A stretch of DNA of 64,000 bases from Isoetes taiwanensis (GCA_021234155.1 JAJEKV010000021.1:17965710-18029709); one strand, 5' to 3'; numbered from the stretch's first letter, positions 22,448-35,533 are shown. Numbers and translations: made by a program. The notes: generated by a model from the letters alone, not told the origin.

Positions 22448-25280
22448 TTGACAATATGTAACTCGACATGCATATGTGAAATATTTTTAATTTTTAATGC
22501 AATCATGTTGTGCTGTTATAAAAAAAAGTCACATTCTCGATGCAAATTTACTAACCCGGGAAAAAGTTGCAGTGCCAAAATGGTCCAAAATCCTGACATA
22601 AATCCAATTTAAATGAATGATGGTTTAATTTTATGTCATATAAAATTTACATTTTAGTCAAGTCGGAAGATAAGTAAAGGGCTTTATTTTATCAAATTTT
22701 GCCAAGAAAAAATCTAAGAATTTTTGTTTTAGCCAATCTTAATTTGAATAGAAAAACATTTAGGGCCATTAAAATTTACCCTGACCGAGAAGGCAAAATT
22801 TTGGAGATCACGTCATGGACTGCATCAATCATCTTTTTCTTTCAGGTGGGGTTTTGCTGTGGATTCAATTTGAGGTTTCAAATGTTGCCATAGCTAGATT
22901 TGCATATGTTCTTGAGCTGAGGAAAAGCTTGGATTTGCATCATGTTAAAGAATGGTTAGAGGCTAGATACGTGAGGCAAGATCTTCTCTTGATTTTTCAA
23001 GGAATTATTTATGTGATTGTTGTGATCTACTAGCTGGTTTGCAAGATAAGATTATGTGCAAAAGGATAAGCTTAATTTGCAATCGTATGGGCATGGAAAA
23101 GTAGAAGGTAAATCCAAGTAAAGTGATATAAATCAGGTCGAAATTGCATGGAGAAGGTTGATTTGGCTTGAGAAGTGTCGATTTAGCATGGAAAACTCAG
23201 AAAAAGCAGGATCAAATTTGGAAACTACCACGATTGTTGCCAGATTTTAGATGTATATGTCTTTTTCTTGTTTCTATTTATTGTTTTGTTGCTTTGTTAT
23301 ATTGTCGTCATAGTATTTTTCAATTGTCTTGTGATTGTTTAAATAACCAATGGATTAATTTGAGATGGACAATGCAAAGCGTCCTGCAGGTTATGATTGT
23401 GGCAAGTATGCCAATTAATGGAAGAATCGGACTTGTTAGAGGAATTGCTAATAACAATTGCTTGCTAGTAATTCTACAATAGAGTAGAACTTGATAGATT
23501 GACCTCCAATATGGCTCATGAGTAGAAGGCTTGCTTGGAACAAGTAAAGGAGATTTGAGCATGAAGAGCTTGGCAGCATAATCAAGTAGTAAGAACATGC
23601 ATTGTTTTTTTAATGCTTGAATTTACTTTAACTAAGAAATTATGGGATACAAGATTAATAATGCTAAGGCTAAGGAGTTAATTGTATTATTGGCAACTGA
23701 AGATGTAGCCTGGATTTATGATCAGTCGGCAAGAGTTACATGCAGTTGTAGTCTTTAGACTATATGGATTTTTTTAAGTTGGAAATATTAGATATTGAGA
23801 TACGATAGTGGTTGCATGTTTAAATCCCTTATCTAAGGAAAGTGAGCTTTCATTATGAATATTTTAAAGTCATAGCTAAGTATTCTTAATAGGAATATAT
23901 ATATTATTAAGGTGGTAATTTAGCCACATTAGATGTGGGGGTAGTTCTGCACCGACCTTATAGCAGTAGTTTGAGTAAGCTACATCGACATGTTGGTTGC
24001 TATTGAGTTCTCATTACCGAGTTGCTACTTCGACATGGTAAGGTTGTACGGTCAACCTTAGCAAGGGCAAGGTCTAGGCACATGTTTAGTAAATGTCTAA
24101 TAAACACACATGTCATGGTCTTTGCATTGTCTCACTGTTGTTCTTGGTATTTTGTTATGTCTTTGGATCCTCCGGGGTCGGACTTCCAGGTTCGGTCGGT
24201 GACTTGGGTTGCTCCGCATGAATCATGTTCTATGTTCTCTATATTTGTGCTCTGTGACACCGGCGTTAGTTCTCCTGGCTGGGATTGCTACGTCAGTCAA
24301 CTCTTGTGAACTCCCATAGTAAGAGGTCCTCCAGTGCCCGGACGTAATGAGAGGGTATGCGATCTCTGAGGTTTACCCCACCACCGCTCTGAGGGCTTGG
24401 AATGTAAGCTGGCTGGGCAACATGCTGCTAACATGGCCTGTATGTAGGCTGGCTGAGCTACCCATTGTCCCGGAGTTTGTTTATGATAGTTTGGTACTCT
24501 GGTTATGTTCTTTGCTATCGATGTTTATGTTGTTTTCTTTGTTATCATTGTCTAGCATTGCACCATAGGTTCTTGTGTCTTTGAGTTGTTCGTGTTTGTT
24601 ATCCAAGACTTTCAAGATGTTCTATGCATGCAGAGGCAGCTTTGGGATCCCCACTTAGTCACGAGGACTAACCCCATTGAGTGCATTGTGCAGTGGATTA
24701 GGAAGCAATGGTCAAGCTAGCGGCATTAGTGTAACCGGGGATTGTGGTTGAGTTTCAGAGGAGAAGCTCTTATGTTAAATTGCTCAGCTAGATCTTGTGA
24801 ATGTATTGATGATAGTGTTTTCTCTGAATATTATTGTATTTGATAATGGATATACTATGATTGATCTCTGATTATTATGAGTAAGAAGATTCAATTCTTC
24901 ACCAATACTATCAACCTAGAATTAGTGCAAGTTTTGACAAGATCCCGAGTTGCCAAGAGGGTCAACTCGGCAGGCTCGTCATATAATAGGTCTATGAAAG
25001 AAGTTTTATGCATATGAGAAATTTTTTTGTTTTTCTTTTTTCTTTTTTGTTTGAGGGGAGGGGAGGCTATAGTGTGATTTCGTCTTTAATTTTCTTCCCA
25101 TTGAGTTTTCTTTCCATTTTGATCCTTGAATAATGTTGGTGTACTCTTCTTCTTACCTAAATAATATGCTAATCATACCAAAGAACGCAAGTCCTGAATG
25201 CTTATGGTGGTGGTCATTATTTCATGTCCTAGAAACATATGCTTTATCAACATCGTAAAAATGGCTCGATAAGAAGATTG
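22448..25280. other. Non-coding stretch
   Basis: No supported gene. Some segments (around 24020-24330) are GC-richer and look like decayed element sequence, but no domain can be read. Confidence 0.35.
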
Positions 25281-25485
25281 GAAGAGGAGGCTAACCCTCC
25301 TCTTGAGGGGATTATAGAAAATGTCCCTTGAGGATGGCAGGCCGAGAGGGTTATTTTGCCATGATCCCCGAGAGGGGAGGGTTGGCCTCCCTTAAACCCA
25401 GGTCCGAGAAAGTTATGCTACTTGATTTGATGATATCTGATATCTAAGGTGATTTTCCTGATTCGCCATAGCCTGTTTCTAGCTT
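25281..25485 (+). repeat. Hairpin-bearing repeat, copy 1
   Basis: About 205 bp nearly identical to 26804-27010. The first part can fold: AGGAGGCTAACCCTCC on the left pairs with GGGTTGGCCTCC on the right, with matched inner blocks around GAGAGGGTTAT. A shared 75-bp flank with no inverted partner (GATGATATCTGATATCTAAG...) follows the hairpin. Confidence 0.75.
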
Positions 25486-25706
25486 CAAATGTTTTTGGGC
25501 TGCAAGGTTTTTTGTGTTGTAGAGTCATTGAACAATAAAAGAGAAAATATGTTGGATACAAGCTCAAGCCATGCCATCGCTGCACAGATTTTTGATTCTG
25601 TAGTTCCATTCCGAAGCATCTCTATGAGCCTTTTTGCCTTCATAGTTTCATGTTTTGAAACAAGAACAAGGCAGGAGCCACGTGATTTTATGCTATTCAC
25701 TGCCAA
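25485..25706 (-). pseudogene. Armadillo-repeat-like gene fragment
   Basis: A minus-strand frame contains MKAKRLIEMLRNGTTESK followed by ICAAMAWLELVSN, which resembles one armadillo repeat of plant U-box/ARM proteins (helix with LIxLLRxGT, then AAxALxxLxxN). Only one repeat is visible. It directly abuts the hairpin repeat, so it may be a captured gene piece. The assignment rests on pattern alone. Confidence 0.35.
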
Positions 25707-26779
25707 GCAAAGCTATCCAAAAAGGCTTGGTAAATGGAAACTAACCTTGATTTGAGTTGGGGCATATTTGAGCTAGATGATGAAGAACAAATTTGGGATG
25801 TAAATTGCAAATCAAATAAAAGAAATTGAACCGAAGAAAAAAAAATTATATTATTAGAAATGCTTTTAGAATTTTAGGGCTAAACTAAAAAAGACTTCAG
25901 TCCCCAACAAGTGGCAAAATTATGTCATTATACTTGGCCAATATAGAGCTTGGCCATAGCCCTTGAAATATAAAATTATTACATGCTTTAAATGGCCACC
26001 ACAACAAGTTGCTAGTGCACATAACATTTTGGAATGGCCACGCCATAGGAGTTTGAAGATTTGGCAAATATCAAATTGGCCACTTATGAAGTGAATTTAA
26101 TGAAATAGTGCTTTGAACTGGCCACCACCCTTTGGTCATGGTGAGAATGCATCCCACTCTGGCGTGGCCGACTATTTTATGAAATATGTGAATGTGTGGC
26201 CAACTGGCCCGCCGGGGCCACTAAAAAATACCCTGCAAAAAGGTATGCCAGATCAGCGTCGAATTTAATGTTTAGTAGCCAAGGTATAGCAGAGCAGAGC
26301 AAAGGTGTGTCCAAGAAAAATAGCATTCCAATCCAAAGGCGCATCTGGGTGCAGCCAAATTTTTGCCCATCCCAAATTTTCACTACCCACAAGGTTAAAA
26401 ATATTCAGCACTGCAATTTACTGCTAGTTATGTCCTGTTCCTTCCAAGCTCCATGATACAAAAATTAAAGGATTTTTCCTGCACAAACCACAATAATTGG
26501 CACAAAACATTGTACCTGAGATGGGTCTTCATGTTCTGTCTCTAAATTCAAGCTTTATTATCACCAAATCTTTCTTGGCAAAGGCACGACATAGCGGAAG
26601 ATTTTTCTCAGAACAGAGCAACAGAGAAAATAGGCTACGGTTGGAATCTTCTCTACAAAAGAATATTCAAAGGATTATTGTCAATAATTCATAGGATATT
26701 CCATAAAAAAGAATGTTCGGGAAGTTTTGAGAGGGATATAACCACCCTTGAATCCAATGGTTAGGGACGGTTGGATTAG
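25707..26779. other. Non-coding stretch between the two hairpin repeats
   Basis: No supported gene. Tract near 25890-26220 repeats the word GGCCA/TGGCC (for example TTGGCCA, AATGGCCAC) more often than surrounding AT-rich sequence would predict. Confidence 0.35.
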
Positions 26780-27010
26780 TATAACTTGCAAGGACCTGGG
26801 TTTAAGAGGAGGCTAACCCTCCCCTTGAGGGGATTATGGCAAATAACCCTCGAGGCCAGTAGGCCGAGAGGGTTATTCTCCCATTATCCCCGAGAGGGAA
26901 GGGTTGGCCTCCCTTAAACCCAGGTCCGAGCAAGTTATGCTACCTAATTTGATGATATCTGATATCTAAGGTGATTTTCCTGATTCACCATAGTCTGTTT
27001 CTAGCTTCAG
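26780..27010 (+). repeat. Hairpin-bearing repeat, copy 2
   Basis: The best-preserved copy. An inverted repeat runs from 26780 to about 26938: TATAACTTGCAAGGACCTGG on the left matches the complement of CCAGGTCCGAGCAAGTTAT on the right, with further pairing inward to a tiny loop at GGCC-AGTA-GGCC. The arms are about 75 bp. The 75-bp flank shared with copy 1 follows. Confidence 0.8.
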
Positions 27011-27380
27011 GTCTAGTTTGGAATTCTCAGATCCCTAGCAAAAATCTGTCTGCATCTATTGCTGCATAAGATCAACTGCTTATGTCAAGAATCTAAGGCA
27101 TACTTTTAAACTAAAAGGATTGAAGAATAGAAATCAAGTTATACATATCCATAGGTCTGATACAAAGGTTGCATTTATTGTATTTTCATATTGGTTCCAT
27201 GCAATTATCAGTGCAGCCAACAGATTTTAATTTTTGAGCTTAATAACATAATGGACGAATCCTATTCACAGTAATGATAATATGTACATAATAAGATCAG
27301 GGCATTCCATATTACCAGATCTCTCTTCTGCACTGGCCATGCTTCAGTAATTATTGTACATATTGATGAATGCAAGACAG
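27011..27380. other. Non-coding stretch
   Basis: AT-rich sequence between repeat blocks; nothing supported. Confidence 0.4.
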
Positions 27381-27382
27381 CA

Positions 27383-27575
27383 ATAATGTCGTCGATTCGC
27401 GTAGCGAATCGACATTCTTGCACAAGACGAGCATGCATGCATTGCATGCATCGCATGCACGCATCGCATGCATTTTTAGGCTGTTCATCAGGTTGGGGAT
27501 CACTACTTATTGCAGAGTTCTTCATCAACGTTTCATCGGCGCTTTCTCATCTCTCAGCAGTATCCATGGCTTCTA
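27383..27575 (+). repeat. Hairpin + RY-motif repeat, copy 1
   Basis: About 190 bp duplicated at 27773-27960. It begins with a perfect hairpin, GTCGATTCGC-GTA-GCGAATCGAC (27391-27413), followed by a GCATGC-rich tract (27429-27472) holding five CATGCA words. A 65-aa frame (27386-27583) is open in both copies but has the composition of translated repeat DNA. Confidence 0.85.
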
Positions 27576-27734
27576 TTCTTTGATCTCATGCGGAGGAGGG
27601 GCTTCTTCTTGCATGAGCTACTCTTTCTTGGCCATTCATATCCTTTCTAACCTCTTTTATCTTTGCCCTTTTGTCCGGCATAGGACAATCTTCAACCTTT
27701 CTCCTCGGATCTAGCATTTAAAGTTCTCTGGTAT

Positions 27735-27960
27735 CGGGATGTTGTTGGTTTCATGCGAGTCGCAGTGCAAGAATGTCATCGATTCGCGTAGCGAATCGAC
27801 ATTCTTGCACAAGACTAGCATGCATGCATTGTATGCGTTGCATGCATGCATCGCATGCATTTTTAGGCCGTTCATCAGGTTGGGGATCACTACTTGTTGC
27901 AGAGTTCTTCATCGACGTTTCATCGGCGCTTTCTCATCTCTCAGCAGTATCCATGGCTCC
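27735..27960 (+). repeat. Hairpin + RY-motif repeat, copy 2
   Basis: Second copy, with a longer hairpin: GTGCAAGAATGTC plus GATTCGC on the left pairs with GCGAATCGACATTCTTGCAC on the right (27765-27810), with a 3-base bulge. A 41-bp leader starting GGGATGTTGTTGG (27737) recurs near 28480, giving a partial third copy. Confidence 0.85.
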
Positions 27961-28009
27961 CACCCTTCCCCCCCTTAAAATTGATATTTATATGTTCATA
28001 TTTGTTATA

Positions 28010-28115
28010 ATTGTCACGTGGCACGGGTGACCAGCCCGTCGCTTTTTCGAGGTGTAAATGTTGTTTTTTGTCGCGTGGCACGCGTGACCAGCCCCTTGCT
28101 TTTCGAGGTTTTTTC
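28010..28115 (+). repeat. ~58-bp tandem duplication
   Basis: CGTGGCACGGGTGACCAGCC near 28016 and CGTGGCACGCGTGACCAGCC near 28073 each lead to a TTTTCGAGGT end. The frames across them are unsupported. Confidence 0.75.
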
Positions 28116-31100
28116 TCTATGGTTTTTCTGTTGGTGATGTGCAGGTCCAGGGGTGATGCGCGACTTCGGTCTTCTCTGTGGAGCATGGGTTTTTTTGTGG
28201 GAACGTTTAGCAGCCCTGCATTGTCCAAGCCCCTTGCCGAGATTTTATCGCCAGGGTTTTTCCTCGAAAACCCGAAAGGGCGAGGTTTTTTTAATCCCGA
28301 CGATAAGCTCTCGGCAAGTACACTAGCCAACATCTGTAGCACACAATTTTATTTGGGGTCCAGGTGTTATAACTGGATATTCCGTATGTTTTTCATTTTT
28401 TGGGTAGCCTGCGATGTGCAGCCACCCACCCTATACCATTGTAGAAAAAACTGCTGAGATGAATGAAAAGCCTATCTATTGGGATGCTGTTGGTTTCATG
28501 CGAGTCGTCGTGCAAGAATGTATAAATATACCATTTGCAAAGCTATTAAAGTAGGGCAAACATCAACAACAAGCTGAAAGATCAACATTAATGATCTGAA
28601 CAAGCTAGTGGCATTTTTAGAACACTTTCTTTTATTGTTGTAAAGTGACGTTTGTGTTCATTGAAATTTGCAATTCAGATGATATTGCACTGATACAAGT
28701 TGATTCCAAACGTCTCTCATATAATCTTTTATCAGACATGTATTCCTACCATGTTGGATCTGAAAGTTTGACCATATTGTGTGAAAAGAGTCAGTCCAAA
28801 AAGGTTTTGGAAATCTAGAAATTAGAAATCAAGAAGCAAGCATATGATCTTGTTTCACCAAGCCCATGACGTATAGATGTTTGTAAAGCCTGTTTAGTGG
28901 AAAGCGATATAAGCTGTCATCTTCAAAGGAATCACATTATAGAGCCAAGCTTGCACAGGAGTTATTATAGAGCCAAGCTTACACAAGAGTTGGTACACAC
29001 AAAGCTTTCAGGTCCCAGGCCTATAGCTTTTATTGCAGAAGTTATGATGGAGGCGAATACAGATTTGATGATTTCTGCTTAAAAACAGGGATAAGACAGC
29101 AGTAACAATTCGGGTGGCACTGAAAGGGAGAAAGAAGTTTCATGACAATGAGACTAAGTGTGCACTTCAATTGCATATAAAGTTGTTGCCTATAGGATTT
29201 CAAAGACGCCAAACATCAATCTATCTAGAATGGTCAAAAGTAAAGCTTCGGTTCCCCCAACATAAAGTTCGCCAAATTTTGCTACCCAACCTCTGCAAAT
29301 TCAGGCTGTCTATATAGACTACATTTCTATATTGGAAGGCCAGCAATGGATCCCTAAACCATGTTGTCAAAGTTTATTTGAGCTCAAATAAGATAACTTT
29401 CTCAGATTGCTAACCTATCACGTACGATATAACGCACATATATGTCGCAGACAAATGGATCTCTTTACAGGAGAATATCCACGAAAATGCAACAAGGATC
29501 GTTTTCTAAACCTCAATTGAATTGAATTGGGTCGCCCTTCTGCAGAAAAAGTAACCAAATCTCATGAGAAATTAGTACATTTATTGAAACTCCAGGAGTG
29601 CACAAGTAACAAAACTTCATGAGAAATGTAGTACAATTATTGAAACTCCCATTGCTAAATTCTTGTAGCTATTCTATATTATAAAGTTTTAGAGTAAGTG
29701 TTGGACCCAGCCCTAGATCTGACGCTCAAGTTTTGACAAGAAATTTCTACGGTTCAGATAGCTTTTTTCTTTTCGTTCTAGCGGTTTAGGCTTCCTCAGC
29801 TATGGCGGAGCGGGAAGGTCTGCAACATACATCGAGGCATCACCATCCAGTTCCAAGCACCATTCTCTTCATCACTATGGATGATTCATATCTGAATCCA
29901 GGGGGCCGAATTCATGTCTGAGTGGCTTTCTAGCTGATGTTCCTCACAGTTGCAAGGCAATCAGTTGCTGCGTTGGCTCCTAGGGTGCTTTTGCTAACCC
30001 CAGGTTTTAATCTTCATTAGGTATGAGTTTACCTTTTGTATGTTTGCTCTGAAGGCATCACCCTACTATACCAGCCACTATGATAAGAAGAACATTGAAG
30101 GTTTTCACCAGCAAAATATCCAGAGCTCAAAACAACAATCTACAGTTTGGCTTAGCTCCACATCTCCTCTCTAACATTTCTCTTTGTAGGAAATCGAAGC
30201 AGGGGGATTGCAGGAATGGATTTATAATCAGAGCATGGATCATGTGGGAGGATTTAATGAGATAAAAAGCTTGCAGAGTCAGTACGTAGCCTCAGAACTG
30301 GGTGTTGCAGTAGCAATACAAAAGCAAGGGAGGTTTTGACACTGATCCAGAAAGGTCGTGTTCTTACAAAAGATAAGGTATCTGGTTTATCAGCATTTTA
30401 TTCTTAGCATGATCCTTTTCTTCAATTGTTGTAATGTGTGATATGCAGGAAAAATATTCTGATAGTTACTTGCATTGCATTATCTTATACTTGAAAATTG
30501 TTATGCAGTTAAGATGAGAAGGCAGGGATGGGTTGCTTGGATGATCATTACATTTGAGTTTCTAAGGTCATTTTAGTATCCCACTGGTTAAGAGTATTAA
30601 TGCATTCAGCTATTCAAATACCTTGCAAGCTGGTATAGCAACAGGCAAGGCCATATGATGGCTGCAGAAACATTTTATGGCATGCAGATTCCGGGACATC
30701 TGATTCACATATTTGTCATGGAATCATGTTGGCTACGCAGTTATTTAAATAGTTGGAAAAGCTATGTTGTGATAGCGTGACCATCCACATTGTGGTTGTT
30801 GTGTTTTCTTTTTGTAAAGAATGCGCCAGGCAGCAGACACCTTACAGCTGCATTATTATCTTCGCAGGGATGATTTTTTGAAGAATAAAGATGCAGGGAT
30901 GAATTTTTGAAGAATAGGGAGGTTTTTATCGTTTTGAATAAATTAATGAATTGACACAGCTTAAGGACCCCATTTCACTAGAAGCCTACAAGGCAAAGTA
31001 GATTAGAAAAGAATGAGCTTTTGGGAATGTGATGACTGGAGTATTGAGAAAGAAATAATCATATAGCAAGGAGAAAGATTTTGAAGTCTTGATATAAAGA

Positions 31101-31500
31101 GGCAGAATGAATAATCAAATACTATTACATGTTACAGTACTCCTATTTCGTTCAGAAACTGAAGGCTTAATTATTGAGTACAGAAATGCAAGTTCCACTT
31201 CCGGTGCCAAAGAGATTTGCAAATCTAGCATTCCATTTATCTCTGATTCTGTTGTCCCGTTTAGCTCTGATTCAGATTTAGAGGCAAAACAAAATGATGG
31301 AGGAGAAGCCTAGCAGTTGAGATTTGTTCAAGTACCCTCTTAACTCTCAACGCTCTTCCACCAATTAATCTATTATCTCCCACTTATATGTTTCTTATGT
31401 TTGACTAATAAAAGTGCCCTCTTAACTCTCTCCAATTTGAGTTTCTTATAGTGACCCATGGTCATATCTATATTGCTTTCATGTTACAAGTTATGTTAAG
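28116..31500. other. Long stretch without a supported gene
   Basis: The partial leader repeat near 28478-28520 is the only clear structure. A 39-aa frame at 29802-29921 (plus, MAEREGLQHTSRHHHP start) follows a pyrimidine-rich leader and could be a first exon, and 31107-31313 ends in a plausible serine-rich C-terminus (SDSVVPFSSDSDLEAKQ). Neither has supporting context. Confidence 0.3.
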
Positions 31501-31639
31501 GAGAGTATAATTTTGTTTTGTTGCAATCATAAATTGCTTCTTAAGGTTTGTGCTATCACATACCCTTATATTTGGCAACAATTCACTATGGCTCCAATTA
31601 TATTGCCTTGGCATCTACTTACTATCGTGCACACTGTAG

Positions 31640-34600
31640 CCAATGAACATTCTCAGATGCCTTACTCAGATGAAGCAATGGCGCTTGGATTACATGGCTG
31701 CTGGTGGAGTGCTGTCTGAAAAATAGCTGATTCAAGATATCTTGGTTGGTCTTCCTCCTTCGTGTGATATTATCTCTTCGAAGATCAGGTACAAGGAGAA
31801 GATTGATATAGCCAAAGTAACCATTCTACTGCAACAAGAGGAGTTGGTGCAGAAGCAAAGGGATGGGAGAGTGGACCATGCTAATTTTGTGTCTACTTCT
31901 CGGGCTGACACTAAGAAGAAGTTTGCTGATAGCAAAGACTCTAGGAAGTCAGAAAATGTGAAGTCTGAAGGTAAGAAATCCAAGGAGTTCAAGTGCTGAA
32001 ATTGTGGTGAAAAGGGTCACTATAGTTCGAATTGTAAGAAGGAGAAGAAAAGCTCAAAGGATAGTGACAGGAGAAGCACAACAGTCAACTTTAAGGGAGA
32101 GACAAGTGCTGTTGCGTGTGCCACTTTTGATGCTGAATATCTGAATCTTGCAGCAGCAGCCAGCACCTTACAGAAGGATTGGATTTTTGACTCAGGAGCC
32201 ACGGTTCTCTTACTGGAGATTCAGATGTGTTTTCTGAACTTGAACCTCGATCTAGAGGTGATGTGAAGATGGGTGATGGATATTCTCTTCCTATCACAGG
32301 AAAGGGGATTGTAGCTTTTCAATTGCATGGATGTGATGTAGTTAGTAAGGTGAGGAATGTCATGTTTGCTCCCGGATTACAGTCTAATATCATGTCCTTG
32401 CTGAATTTGATAAAGAGGCCATCACATTGTTCTCGGAAATGGCAAAGCCTATCTGGCTTTGGCGAGAGGGAATCCACTTGAAGGAATTGACTTGAAAAAT
32501 CTGCGGTTCATGGCACGATGGGCCTTCTGAGAATGGCTTGTATGTCTTTGATGGTTCAGTTCATAAGACTGAACATGGTCTTGTATGTGCTGATTTGACT
32601 GCTGAGCATCTGTGGCATGCTCGTTTTGGTCATGTTGGAGGCACTGCTGTACATGCTTTGTACAAGAACAAGATGGTTACAGGTATTCCCTCTCTGAAAT
32701 GTGTCAAGCTTGAGTGTGCTGCATGCCATCTCGGAAAGCAACCTCAACAGCCTTTTCCACAGCAGGCTACTCATCGAGCAACTCAACCTCTTGAGCTGCT
32801 GCATTCTGATTTGTGCTATATGCCTGATGTTTCACTAGGTGGAAAGAGGTATTTCTTGACCACGATTGATGATTCAAATAGGGTACACTTGGGTGTATAC
32901 TTTGCTTTCGCAAATTTGAGGTGCTTGGCAAGTTCAAGGTCTTCAAAGCAAAGAAATGAAAAGCGCACGGGGTTAGTAATAAAAAGTTGAGAAGTGACAA
33001 TGGAGGCGAATATGTTTCTAATGCCTTTGATCGTTTCTCATGGAAGAAGGTATTGAAAAGACGGTTAATCATTCCTTATGCTCATCTACAAAATGGTGTA
33101 GCTGAAAGGAGGAATAGATCTTTGCTTGATTTGGCAAGATCTATGATGAGTCACAAGCAAATCACTGAATCTTTTGGGGAGAGGCGGTAGTGGTTAAAGA
33201 TATTTGGCAAATAGGTCGCCTACTAAGGCAGTCCACGATGTGACTCCTTATGAAGCATTTTGGAGAATGAAACCAGACGTGTCTCATTTGAGGGTGTTTG
33301 GATGCTTGGCTTATGCTTCCATACCTGCTGAAAAGCTGAAAAAGTATGGGAAGTTGCATGACAGGGCTGTCAAAGCCATCTTCATTGGGTATCTAGAAAA
33401 TCAGAAAGGTTACAAGTTGTATGATCCTTCCAACAAGCAGGTTATTGTAAGCAGGTCAGTTCAGTTTGTTGAAGATGCTGTGTATGATGGTATATCTTCG
33501 AGTGATTCTCCTGCAGTTCACAATGACATCAGCTTGGATGTTGGAGATCTGATAGTAGCTGCTAGTAGACCTTTCTCTCCCTCTCTAGTGGTTTCTCCAG
33601 TGAACTCACATTTGCTTGAAGTAGTGGCACGGGATGATCCCAATCCCACTCGCCCTATGGTCCATGAGCAGGTTGGTTCCTTTCACGGGGAGTCTAGCAC
33701 ACATGAAGGTACTGTAGCACCTGATCCAACACCTGTTACAGCACCTATTATAGCACCTGCTATACCTCCTGTTGTTGAACGTAGGAGATCAGCACGTCTC
33801 AAGGAAAAACAAATTGTTGCAGAACCGGTTGCAGCACCTGTTGTACCTGTTGTTGAACCTAGGAGATCACCACGTCTGATGGAGAAACATGAGAAGTCTA
33901 ATGGATCATGTAACCTTGCCTTAATGGCAAAGGTCCAGGATCATGTTGATCCACAAACCTTTCATGAAGCAGCTAGTGATCCGCAGTGGCAGCATGCAAT
34001 GGAAGAAGAATACTCTCAATTGCTGAAGCAAGGCACATGGGAATTGGTTGAACTCCCAGCTGATAAGCACGTTATTGGCTATAAGTGGGTGTTTAGAACC
34101 AAATTTCATGTTGATGGGATAGTGTCAAAGCACAAAGCTAGACTTGTAGCCAAGGGTTTTGCGCAGAAAAAAGGCTTAGATTATGATGAAGTCTTTGCTC
34201 CCATAGCCAGAATGTCCACTATTAGATCAGTTATAGCTCTTGCTGCAATGAAAGGTTGGTTAATGTTTCAAATGGATATTAAGTCTGCTTTTTTGAATGG
34301 TGATTTGGAGGAAGAGGTCTATATGACTCAACCTCCAGGATTTGCTGTTCAAGGGAAGGAGCAGCTGGTTTGTCATTTGAAGAAAAGCATTTATGGCTTG
34401 AAGCAGGCTCCAAGATATTGGCATACGAAAATTAATGCTTTCTTTCTTGAGCGGTTCAACAGAAGTGCAGCAGACTCCAATCTTTATTACAAATCACATG
34501 AAGGCCGAATGTGCGTTGTGGTTTTGTATGTTGATGATTTGATCATCACAAGAGATGCTGATGTGCTGATTTCTACATTGAAGTTGAAGTTATCTTCGTC

Positions 34601-35497
34601 CTTCGAGATGACTGACCTTGGCCTTATGCATTATTGTTTAGGTGTAGAAGTGTGGCAGCACTCAGATGGCATCTATCTTTCTCAACAAAAATATATCAAA
34701 GAAATGTTACAGTAGTATCGTATGCAAGATTGCAAGGCTGTGGCAAGTCCTTTTGATCCAGGCACAAGGCTTGAGCTTGATTTCGATGGTGAGGAGTGTG
34801 ATCCCACACTTTATCGTAGCTTGGTAGGGGCATTGATATATCACAGTCACTAGACCTGATATCTCTTTTCTTTGTAGGAGTCTTTGCGAATAGCAATCCT
34901 GTGATCCTGCACCGAAGGCCGCTAAAAGCTGGCGGCATATCTGAAGGGGACTTCACATGAAGGTATCTTTTATCAGAGGTCCTCTGATTTCCAGCTGAAA
35001 GTCTTTGTTGATGCAGATCATGCTAATTGTCATGATAGCAGGAGGTCCATAACAGGGATGGTCACGTTCATAGGGCCTAACGTGCTGACATGGTTGTCCA
35101 AAAGACGATCTACAAGTGTCAATCGGCACCACGCGAGGCGTAATTCAAAGCACTCAGTGTTGGGATGCAGGAATTGTTGTGGATTAAACGTTTGTGGACA
35201 GATCTGTAGGCACCTCCATCCTCGGCTGTTATATTGTGTGACAACACAAGTACCATCCATCTTGCCAAGGATGCTAAGTACCACCCAAAGACAAAACACC
35301 TTGACACCCACTTGTGTTTTGTCCGTGAGCAGATCCAAATGGGATCTTCTCAACTTGTTCATTGCTCCTCACAGGATCAGTTTGCTGATGGCTTTACCAA
35401 ACCATTAGTTGGATCTAAGTTCGTCAATGTGAAGGAGAGTTTGGGCATGAAGAAATTGCAGCTGAAGGGAGAGAAGGATTACCTTAGTTTCAGCTGA
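31640..35497 (+). pseudogene. Ty1/copia polyprotein, 5'-truncated and frameshifted
   Basis: Domains in order: gag C-terminus (DILVGLPPSCD near 31737), a zinc knuckle whose second residue is a stop (C*NCGEKGHYSSNC, 31996-32034), protease (DWIFDSGA near 32178), the integrase zinc region (LWHARFGHV, CAACHLGKQ; 32610-32745), integrase core (LLHSDLCYMPD; RSDNGGEY near 32988; NGVAERRNRS near 33093), then an intact 503-aa frame (33204-34715) with the rest of integrase and the reverse transcriptase (FQMDIKSAFLNGDLEEEVYM, YVDDLIIT with YVDD at 34527-34538). A TAG at 34713-34715 interrupts the RT tail. RNase H follows in pieces (VFVDADHAN, 35002; KTKHLDTHLCFVREQIQ to 35497). Order IN before RT makes it copia. 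Most of gag and the 5' LTR are missing. Confidence 0.94.
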
Positions 35498-35533
35498 TTT
35501 TCTTCTGCTTAGTCAGCAACATTTAAGGGAGAG

